NCBI GenBank assembly: GCA_028290125.1
Contig: JAQGKM010000307.1
Coordinates: 1-5,184, forward strand
Length of the DNA stretch: 5,184 nucleotides
Source of the DNA: Hyphomicrobiales bacterium
Lineage (GTDB): Bacteria; Pseudomonadota; Alphaproteobacteria; Rhizobiales; Beijerinckiaceae
Reading direction: 5' to 3'
Part shown: positions 1 through 4,896 of the stretch, in pieces
How the letters are laid out: each line of letters begins with the position of its first letter
Position numbering within the stretch: position 1 is the stretch's first letter
The notes under the pieces: model-generated
Seen by the model: only the letters and a program-made list of their open reading frames with translations
Database searches by the model: none
Told to the model about the DNA's origin: nothing
Translations under genes and position numbers: made by a program

Positions 1-475
1 CAACACGGACGGCACGTCGATCTACATGTCGACGGCGGTGATCTTCATCTCGCAGGTGACCGACACGCCGCTCACCATCGGCCAGCAGCTCACCATCCTG
101 GCGATCCTGCTGTTCACCTCGAAGGGAGGCGCAGCAGTGTCGGGCGCGGGTTTCGTGAAACTCGCGGCCACCATCCAGTCGGCGCAGGTGCTTCCGGCAA
201 GCGGCCTCGGCATTCTGATCGGCGTCGACCGCTTCATGTCGGAAGCGCGCTCGATCACCAACATGATCGGCAACGCCGTGGCGACGCTCGTCATCGCGAA
301 ATGGGAGAACGGGTTCGACCGGGCGAAGTACGACGCCTTCATGAAGGATCCGAACCTCGGCTCGAACATCGAGCAGCGCGTCGAGCCAGCGGTGGTGCAG
401 CCGGCGGAGTCGGCTCGCCGTCCTTGCGAGGCCGTCATTGCGAGCGCAGCGAAGCAATCCAGAAGCCGCGCGTGA
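1..475 (+). CDS. dctA: C4-dicarboxylate transporter DctA, C-terminal part (5' end outside window)
   Basis: This is the inner-membrane symporter of the DAACS (glutamate/dicarboxylate:cation) family that takes up succinate, fumarate and malate. Only the last 157 residues are present, read from base 2; the family is usually about 430-450 aa. The fragment opens on the NTDGT sequence, the family's NxDGT cation/substrate motif in TM7. It continues with a hairpin-2-like segment (SKGGAAVSGAGF, where DctA usually has SKGAAGVTGSGF). The TM8 signature follows: GVDRFMSEAR, then N and GNAVATLVIAKWE, with the Asp, Arg and Asn used for substrate and cation binding. After about residue 110 comes a hydrophilic cytoplasmic tail. 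Its last 13 residues (VIASAAKQSRSRA) are encoded by the left arm of a palindromic repeat, and the TGA stop (473-475) lies inside that repeat. The gene converges on the enolase-superfamily gene, with 95 nt between stops. The family call is firm; exact substrate specificity is inferred. Confidence 0.93.
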   Translation, partial: NTDGTSIYMSTAVIFISQVTDTPLTIGQQLTILAILLFTSKGGAAVSGAGFVKLAATIQSAQVLPASGLGILIGVDRFMSEARSITNMIGNAVATLVIAKWENGFDRAKYDAFMKDPNLGSNIEQRVEPAVVQPAESARRPCEAVIASAAKQSRSRA

Positions 476-553
476 GGAGGAAGCCACTCTCGCGCGGACT
501 CGTCTCACGCCGCAGATGCCGGCCTGGATTGCTTCGCGCTGCTCGCAATGGCG
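433..553. repeat. Palindromic intergenic repeat, copy 1 (overlaps dctA 3' end)
   Basis: This is an inverted repeat of about 120 bp. The left arm (433-463) begins CGTCATTGCGAG and ends GAAGCAATCCAGA. The right arm (about 524-553) is its imperfect reverse complement, CTGGATTGCTTCGCG...CTCGCAATGGCGG. Nested inside are further complementary pieces, GCGTGAG (470-476) with CTCACGC (504-510), so the whole unit can fold into a long hairpin. A degenerate extra start of the unit, CGTCCTTGCGAG, lies at 419-430. The left arm is identical over 31 nt to the reverse complement of the right arm of the second copy at 3364-3394. The repeat fills the space between the dctA stop and the stop of the convergent gene at 571, where the hairpin could act as a two-way terminator or mRNA 3' stabiliser (inference). 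It encodes no transposase and is best described as a REP/MITE-like element. Confidence 0.85.
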
Positions 554-570
554 GTTGAAAGAGCCGCGTC

Positions 571-1695
571 TTATTTCACGCGCACCGACTCCAGGTAATC
601 CGTGTCATAAATCCAGCCCCAGCCGGGCAGGTCGGACATCTGGTACATGCCGTCCCTGAACGTGCGCTGGTTGGCGATCAGCTTGTAGAAGAACGGATCG
701 CGCCACGGCAGCGTGACCTCGCCGCAATTTCCGTTGGTGACGCCCGCGCACATGCCGATGCCGATATGCGCCTCGAGATGCTGCATCACCTTCACGTCGA
801 AGCATGAGGCAAGCGCGGCGACGCGGCGCCATTCGGTTGGGCCGCCGCCCCAGCTCGCATCGAAATTGCAGATGTCCACGGCGTTCTGGATCATGAGGTC
901 GCGGCAGCCGTAACGCGACAACTCGCTCTGGCCCGCCGAAACCGGCACGCCCGTGATGGCGCGCACGGTCGCCATTTCGCGGCGATCATTGTCCCAGCGG
1001 CAGGGTTCTTCGAACCATGCGAGATTGAGGTCGAACGTGAGGCGCGCAAATTCGATGGCCTCCTGCCGCGTCCAGTTCTGGTTCGCGTCCACCGCGAGCG
1101 TGAAGGCGTCGCCGCCGGTCTTGCGCACGATCGCCGCGCGCGCCGCATCCTGTTTTGGGGTCAGCCCGCCGACCTTGAGCTTCAGGCCGCCGATGCCGAA
1201 ATCCTTCAGCTCGCGCACTTCATCGGCCAGCCCCTCGAGCTCATCCTTGTCACGATAATATCCGCCGAGCGCGACGACCGGCACGGCCTCGCGCGCGCCG
1301 CCCCACATCACATGCAGCGGCAGTCCGGCAAGTTTGCCGATCGCGTCGTGCAAAGCCGTGTCGATGCAGGCCTGCGCGCGCAAGGCGACGCGGCGGTCGC
1401 GCAGGAAGGGCAGGGTCGCCTGCCGCGTGATGTTCCAGACCTCGTCGACGGCCGCGACCTTCTTGCCCTTGATCAGCGGCGTCAGCTCGTCGTGGATCAT
1501 CTTGATGATCGCGGGCTGCAGCTCCTCGTCATTGCCATTGAAGCATTCGCCGATCACGCCGGCGTCGGTGTGCACGCGCGTGAAGATCGTCGAACGATGC
1601 GTCAGCTTCAGCGTGGAGCCCGCGGCCGTCTTGGCGAGAGGCGTGCGAAGGGCGATCGTCTCGATGGCGACGATTTTCGCGTCAGGAAGCTTCAT
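571..1695 (-). CDS. Mandelate racemase / muconate lactonizing enzyme family protein (enolase superfamily)
   Basis: A 374-aa cytosolic enzyme of the enolase superfamily. These enzymes abstract a proton alpha to a carboxylate on a Mg2+-stabilised enolate, giving racemases or acid-sugar dehydratases. An N-terminal capping domain (about 1-130) is followed by the TIM-barrel. Visible motifs are KLK at 172-174 (KxK base motif), D203 in AVDAN and E229 in WFEEP (metal ligands), and probably E258 in SAGQSE as third ligand. D279 in NFDAS and H306 in VMQHLEAH match the Asp-His dyad of the mandelate racemase subgroup. All expected catalytic residues are therefore present and the enzyme should be active, but the substrate cannot be read from sequence. 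The start is uncertain: ATG at 1695 (MKLPDAKIVAI, preferred as a typical family N-terminus) or in-frame ATG at 1710 (adds MNGQP). Neither has a strong Shine-Dalgarno. The frame stays open to 2187, but that extension has no family similarity and overlaps the divergent hydrolase gene. Confidence 0.9.
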   Translation of the reverse strand: MKLPDAKIVAIETIALRTPLAKTAAGSTLKLTHRSTIFTRVHTDAGVIGECFNGNDEELQPAIIKMIHDELTPLIKGKKVAAVDEVWNITRQATLPFLRDRRVALRAQACIDTALHDAIGKLAGLPLHVMWGGAREAVPVVALGGYYRDKDELEGLADEVRELKDFGIGGLKLKVGGLTPKQDAARAAIVRKTGGDAFTLAVDANQNWTRQEAIEFARLTFDLNLAWFEEPCRWDNDRREMATVRAITGVPVSAGQSELSRYGCRDLMIQNAVDICNFDASWGGGPTEWRRVAALASCFDVKVMQHLEAHIGIGMCAGVTNGNCGEVTLPWRDPFFYKLIANQRTFRDGMYQMSDLPGWGWIYDTDYLESVRVK

Positions 1696-1868
1696 GGGCT
1701 GACCGTTCATCCGATAAGAGAGGCGGCCAAATAACCACAACGGGCCTCCCGTCACAATCGCCGCGACATGTGGACAAGACGTGACAAAGGGGGTGAATCG
1801 CGAACCCGCGCGCCTTATCGTGGCGGCGACAGAAAACGCGCGGGCAAGCGCGCAGGACAGGGCGGACC
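1696..1868. promoter_or_regulatory. Divergent intergenic region with candidate promoter/operator signals
   Basis: This region separates the - strand enolase-superfamily gene from the + strand hydrolase gene and must hold the promoters of both. Reading toward the - strand gene, TTGTGG (complement of 1735-1740), a 17-nt spacer and TTATCG (complement of 1712-1717) make a weak -35/-10 pair. It would start transcription just inside the ATG at 1710, which would favour the start at 1695. CGATAAG (1712-1718) recurs inverted as CTTATCG (1813-1819), and GTCAC (1751-1755) pairs with GTGAC (1781-1785), so a shared operator is possible. No good -35 was found for the + strand gene. The hydrolase start is preceded by purine-rich AGGACAGGGCGGA (1854-1866), which can serve as its ribosome binding site. 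All regulatory calls here are by eye and weak. Confidence 0.3.
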
Positions 1869-2660
1869 ATGACTGACACGATCGAGCGGAAGACAGTGAG
1901 CCGGGGCGACATTCACCTCGAAGTTCTGGCGCAGGGCCACGGCCCGACCATGGTGTTGCTGCCCTCGCTCGGACGCGGCGCCGACGATTTCGCGCCCATG
2001 GCGGAGGTGCTCGCGGCGGAAGGCTATCGTGTGCTGCGGCCGCAACCGCGCGGCATCGCGGGCTCGAGCGGCAACGCGCCTTACGCCACGTTGCACGACT
2101 GCTCGAACGACATTGCGGCGGTGATCGAAGCGGAGGGCAATGGTCCGGCGGTGCTGATCGGTCATGCGTTCGGCAATCGCGTGTCACGACTTCTGGCCAC
2201 CATCCGGCCAGATCTCGTGACCGGCGTGGTGTTGGTCGCCGCCAATGTCGGCCATGCGCCGAGCCCGCCGAAAGTGCGCGAAGCCATACGCAACAGCGCC
2301 AATCCCGCGCTGCCCGACGACGTGCGACTCGACGCGCTGAGTTTCGCCTTCTTCGCGCCGGGCAATGACGCTGCGCCGTGGTTGAAGAACTGGCATCCCG
2401 AGGTTCTCGCCAACCAGCGCGTGGCGGGCGACCAGACGCCGCGCACGGAAGATTACGCGGCTGGTCAGGCCCCGGTGCTCTACATGCAGCCGAGCCACGA
2501 TCCGCTGGCGCATGCGGAAGACGCTGTCGAGTACAAGGCCGCGCTCGGCGATCGGCTGACGGTGGTGAAGATCCCGCAATCCAGCCATGCGGCCATTGCC
2601 GAACAGCCCGATTTCATCGCCCGCGAAATCGCCGCTTGGGCGAAGCGCGTCGTCGTCTGA
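1869..2660 (+). CDS. Alpha/beta-hydrolase-fold protein lacking the nucleophile serine
   Basis: A 263-aa soluble protein with the alpha/beta-hydrolase fold and no signal peptide or membrane segment. The N-terminal sheet and the turn that normally carries the oxyanion hole are at about 27-41 (TMVLLPSLGRGADDF, with PSLG in place of the common HG). YRVLRPQPRGIAGSSG at 53-68 is the usual strand plus D/P-x-RG-x-G-x-S loop. The nucleophile elbow at 96-102 reads LIGHAFG, so Ala100 (codon 2166-2168, GCG) stands where GHSxG enzymes have Ser. The other triad members look intact: D211 in PSHDPLAHAED and H240 in IPQSSHAA. A lid-like segment spans about 130-185. Either the protein is not a classical ester/epoxide hydrolase, or it works without a covalent intermediate. 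From memory, related rhizobial proteins also carry GHAFG, so the Ala may be a family trait. Its stop codon is 4 nt from that of the convergent GST gene. Substrate is unknown. Confidence 0.9.
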   Translation: MTDTIERKTVSRGDIHLEVLAQGHGPTMVLLPSLGRGADDFAPMAEVLAAEGYRVLRPQPRGIAGSSGNAPYATLHDCSNDIAAVIEAEGNGPAVLIGHAFGNRVSRLLATIRPDLVTGVVLVAANVGHAPSPPKVREAIRNSANPALPDDVRLDALSFAFFAPGNDAAPWLKNWHPEVLANQRVAGDQTPRTEDYAAGQAPVLYMQPSHDPLAHAEDAVEYKAALGDRLTVVKIPQSSHAAIAEQPDFIAREIAAWAKRVVV

Positions 2661-2664
2661 AGCG

Positions 2665-3261
2665 TCAGTGCTCGGCCTTCGTCGCATCGAAGGCCGGCAC
2701 CGAGACGCGGAAGGCGTCGAGCCAGGTCACCAGCGTGGGGTAGGCCGCGCGCCAGTCGAGCTGCTTTCGCCAGTCGAGATAGCCGAGCGCGCAGGCGAGG
2801 GTGATCGAGCCGGCGTCGGCCGCGTGCGGATCCGGCTCGGCGCCAAGCACGCTTGTGAGCGCCCGCTCGATCTTGCCGCGTTGATGATCGATCCACGGCG
2901 CATAGCTGAATTCCGCGGGGCGGCGCATGCGCTCGTAGGTGATCAGCAGACCGGCTTCGATGATTCCATCAGCCAGCGCATGCATGACCAGCGTGTCGAG
3001 GCGGCGCTCGGTCGGGAACAGGCGCGGTTGATCGAGCAGCGTGTCGAGATATTCAAGAATGACGCCGGAATCGTAGATCGCCTTGCCGTCCGGCGTGATC
3101 AGCGTGGGCATCTTGCCCAGCGGATTGACCTCACGCAGCTGGCCGACCTCGGTCCATGGATCGCCGACTTCGACCTGCATGCTGGCCTTCAGGCCATAGG
3201 CGATCGCGGCGATCTTCACCTTGCGGCCGAACGGAGAGGTGGGCGTGGAAATCAGAAGCAT
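2665..3261 (-). CDS. Glutathione S-transferase family protein, YibF-like
   Basis: A 198-aa cytosolic GST. The thioredoxin-fold N-domain (1 to about 75) begins MLLISTPTSPFGRKVKIA, with S9 in the position of the thiol-activating residue. NPLGKMPTL carries the cis-proline (P52), and IYDSGVILEYLD has the DS pair (64-65) that binds the gamma-glutamyl part of glutathione. The all-helical C-domain contains ALADGIIEAGL (95-105) and GSITLACALGYLDWR (151-165). These resemble E. coli YibF, which also lacks the usual Asp N-cap there. The length matches that family. The start at 3261 is chosen because the thioredoxin-fold strand begins at once; an upstream in-frame ATG at 3339 would add residues translated from the palindromic repeat and is rejected. 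No strong Shine-Dalgarno is seen. An AT-richer stretch upstream (3285-3305) contains TATTAG on this strand, a possible -10. The natural substrate is unknown. Confidence 0.92.
   Translation of the reverse strand: MLLISTPTSPFGRKVKIAAIAYGLKASMQVEVGDPWTEVGQLREVNPLGKMPTLITPDGKAIYDSGVILEYLDTLLDQPRLFPTERRLDTLVMHALADGIIEAGLLITYERMRRPAEFSYAPWIDHQRGKIERALTSVLGAEPDPHAADAGSITLACALGYLDWRKQLDWRAAYPTLVTWLDAFRVSVPAFDATKAEH
2673..2696. terminator. GC-rich hairpin at the convergent gene junction (possible terminator)
   Basis: A perfect 9-bp inverted repeat, CGGCCTTCG / CGAAGGCCG, encloses a 6-nt loop and begins 12 nt after the hydrolase stop codon. It lies inside the last codons of the convergent GST gene. 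The position fits a transcription end for the hydrolase mRNA, but no T-run follows on the + strand. It is therefore not a textbook intrinsic terminator and may be a chance fold or simply coding sequence. Confidence 0.3.
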
Positions 3262-3308
3262 GATCGAACCCGAGCGTGAATTGAGTGACAAACCTAATAT
3301 GATTGCCT

Positions 3309-3394
3309 CGTCATTGCGAGGAGCGAAGCGACGAAGCAATCCATCTTGGCCTCACGTGGGGCCTCTGGATTGCTTCGCTGCGCTCGCAATGACG
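3309..3394. repeat. Palindromic intergenic repeat, copy 2
   Basis: An 86-bp, almost continuous palindrome. The left arm (3309-3344) starts CGTCATTGCGAG and ends GAAGCAATCCA. The right arm (3364-3394) is its inverted partner, TGGATTGCTTC...CTCGCAATGACG. The centre, GGCC-T-CACGTG-G-GGCC (3348-3363), is itself symmetrical around CACGTG. The left arm has GAGCGAAGCGAC where the right arm has the shorter complement of CGCAGC. The right arm is identical in reverse complement to the left arm of copy 1 (433-463) over 31 nt. The element sits between the divergent GST and leuC genes, 47 nt from the GST start codon and 93 nt from the leuC start codon. It is therefore in upstream DNA of both, unlike copy 1. 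No open reading frame in it is credible. Confidence 0.88.
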
Positions 3395-3406
3395 GGCGGC
3401 GAAACT

Positions 3407-3434
3407 TTGCTTCTCGCTTCCGACTTGCTAGTTT
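3407..3434 (+). promoter_or_regulatory. Weak candidate promoter for leuC-leuD
   Basis: TTGCTT (3407-3412), a 16-nt spacer and TAGTTT (3429-3434) form a poor sigma-70-like pair between the palindromic repeat and leuC. This is the only plausible pair I found by eye in the AT-richer part of the 93-nt stretch between repeat and start codon. It would start transcription near 3441, leaving a leader of roughly 45 nt. The match to consensus is low and the same bases could instead encode a Leu-rich mini-ORF (3389-3457), so this is tentative. Confidence 0.2.
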
Positions 3435-3476
3435 GCCCGAAGGCGCGGGAGACCTGACGACAAGAAATCCCCGGCC

Positions 3477-3482
3477 GGAGGA
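3477..3482 (+). promoter_or_regulatory. Ribosome binding site of leuC
   Basis: GGAGGA lies 5 nt before the ATG at 3488 and fixes that start over the in-frame ATG at 3506 (residue 7) and over the out-of-frame ATG at 3484, which is too close to the site. Confidence 0.75.
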
Positions 3483-3487
3483 CATGT

Positions 3488-4885
3488 ATGCCCACGCCGA
3501 AGACCATGCTCGACAAGATCTGGGATTTTCACTTCGTCGCGCAAAGGCTCGACGGCCGGGACATGATCTACATCGACCGCCACGTCCTGCACGATCTGCA
3601 CGCCCCGCATGCATTCGAAAAGCTGGCGCAGACGGGCCGCAGCGTGCGTCGCGCGGATCTCACCTTTTCGATGCAGGATCACACGGTCGCGACGAAGCCA
3701 GGGCGTGACGAGACCACAAATCCCGATGGCGCGCAGTTCCAGCGCGCGATGCGCGACGGCAGCCTGAAGAACGGCATCCGGCTGTTCGATCTCGACGATC
3801 CCGAGCAGGGCATCAGCCACGTGGTCGCGCCCGAGCTGGGGCTCGTGTTGCCCGGCGCCACGCATGCCGTGCCGGACTCGCACGCCTGCACGGTGGGGGG
3901 CCTTGGCGCGCTTGGCCTTGGCTGCGGCACCAGCGAGCTCGAACATATTCTGACGACGCAGACCATCGCGCTGAAACGCCCCAGAAGCATCCGCATCACG
4001 CTTGAGGGCGCACTCGATCGCTACGTGACCGCGAAGGACGTCGCGCTGCGCATTCTCGCGCTGTTTGGCACGTCGTTCGGGCGCGGCGCGGCGATCGAAT
4101 TCGCCGGTCCGGTCGCGCGCGCACTGTCCGTCGAGGCGCGCATGACGCTGTGCAATCTCACCATCGAAATGGGCTCGCGCGCAGGCTTTGTCGCACCGGA
4201 TGAGAAGACGTTCGCGTATCTCGAAGGACGCCCCTATGCGCCGCGGGGCGCCGAGTGGGACGCCGCGGTCGCGCGTTGGCGGCAGGTCGCGAGCGACGAG
4301 GGCGCGGTGTTCGACCAGGAGATGACGGTCGATTGCACCGGCCTCGCGCCGCAGATCACCTGGGGCACCGACCAGGCGCAGACCGTCGGCGTCGACGAGA
4401 TCGTGCCGCTGATTGGCGGCGATGCGCAGGCGCGGCTGAAAGCCGAAAATGCGCTCGCCTACATGGGACTTGAAGCCGGCGTGCCGGTTGCGGGCGTGAA
4501 GGTCGACCGCGTGTTCATCGGCTCGTGCACCAATGCGCGCCTGTCGGACTTGCGGGCGGCGGCTGACATCATCAAGGGCAAGCATGCGGCGCCGGGGCTG
4601 ACCGCCATGGTGGTGCCGGGCTCGACCAGCGTGAAGCGCGCGGCGGAGCGCGAGGGTCTCGACATCGTCTTCAAGGACGCGGGTTTCTTTTGGGGCGAGA
4701 GCGGCTGCTCGATGTGCGCAGGCGGCAATGGCGATCGCGGGCGCCCGCAGGAGCGCATCGTCTCGACGACCAACCGGAATTTTGAAGGGCGGCAGGGCAA
4801 GGCGGTGCGAACCCATCTCGCCAGTCCCGAAGTCGCCGCCGCGACGGCGCTCGCCGGCGTCATCGCCGATCCGCGACGCCTCTAG
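3488..4885 (+). CDS. leuC: 3-isopropylmalate dehydratase-type large subunit (LeuC family, probably a paralogue)
   Basis: The large subunit (465 aa; E. coli LeuC is 466) of a heterodimeric 4Fe-4S aconitase-family hydro-lyase, which in leucine synthesis interconverts 2- and 3-isopropylmalate. The three cluster cysteines are present at C347 (IGSCTN), C407 and C410 (GCSMC), the same positions as in E. coli. YIDRHVLHD (28-36), DH at 64-65, PDSH (129-132), GTSELEH (147-153), RMTLCNLTIEMGSRAG (218-233), WGT (292-294) and NRNFEGRQG (429-437) follow the family in order. Departures from E. coli LeuC include PDSHACTVGG for GDSHTATHG, SGCSMCAGGN for PGCSMCLAMN, and KAVRTHL for RGGRTHL. These suggest a diverged paralogue, perhaps acting on another 2-hydroxy-acid such as a malate derivative (inference). 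It is followed by leuD after 11 nt in an obvious operon. A 488-aa open frame on the opposite strand is a high-GC shadow. Confidence 0.92.
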   Translation: MPTPKTMLDKIWDFHFVAQRLDGRDMIYIDRHVLHDLHAPHAFEKLAQTGRSVRRADLTFSMQDHTVATKPGRDETTNPDGAQFQRAMRDGSLKNGIRLFDLDDPEQGISHVVAPELGLVLPGATHAVPDSHACTVGGLGALGLGCGTSELEHILTTQTIALKRPRSIRITLEGALDRYVTAKDVALRILALFGTSFGRGAAIEFAGPVARALSVEARMTLCNLTIEMGSRAGFVAPDEKTFAYLEGRPYAPRGAEWDAAVARWRQVASDEGAVFDQEMTVDCTGLAPQITWGTDQAQTVGVDEIVPLIGGDAQARLKAENALAYMGLEAGVPVAGVKVDRVFIGSCTNARLSDLRAAADIIKGKHAAPGLTAMVVPGSTSVKRAAEREGLDIVFKDAGFFWGESGCSMCAGGNGDRGRPQERIVSTTNRNFEGRQGKAVRTHLASPEVAAATALAGVIADPRRL

Positions 4886-4890
4886 GAGAA
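4884..4890 (+). promoter_or_regulatory. Ribosome binding site of leuD, overlapping leuC stop
   Basis: AGGAGAA begins within the TAG stop codon of leuC (4883-4885) and ends 6 nt before the leuD ATG at 4897. The arrangement suggests coupled translation of the two subunits and fixes the leuD start. Confidence 0.85.
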
Positions 4891-4896
4891 GCACCC

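Noticed and set aside
433..553. Possible CRISPR array or tRNA-like structure in the repeat
   Set aside because: There are only inverted arms, not regularly spaced direct repeats with unique spacers, and no tRNA cloverleaf or T-loop sequence.
1312..1734. Overlapping + strand frames of 140 and 122 aa opposite the enolase-superfamily gene
   Set aside because: Both are shadows of a well-supported gene, with no Shine-Dalgarno and no family features.
1711..2187. N-terminal extension of the enolase-superfamily frame on the - strand
   Set aside because: The family similarity begins at about 1695. The upstream part is low-complexity Arg/Pro/Ser-rich and overlaps the divergent hydrolase gene.
2587..3279. 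230-aa + strand open frame overlapping the hydrolase end and the GST gene
   Set aside because: It is antisense to a clear GST, has no domain, and is rich in Arg and Glu as expected from reverse-complement high-GC codons.
3294..3299. TATTAG as -10 box for the GST gene
   Set aside because: It is at a sensible distance from the start codon, but no acceptable -35 was found 16-18 nt upstream, where the sequence is repeat arm. It is too weak to list as a promoter.
3294..3614. Small frames translated from the palindromic repeats (products with runs such as LRAQRSNPEA or FVASLLAMT)
   Set aside because: These peptides are the well-known translation artefact of this repeat type and arise in every frame of it.
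3428..4894. 488-aa open frame on the - strand opposite leuC
   Set aside because: It exactly shadows leuC, which has full family motifs. The antisense product is Arg/Ala/His-rich with no recognisable domain, typical of high-GC antisense frames.
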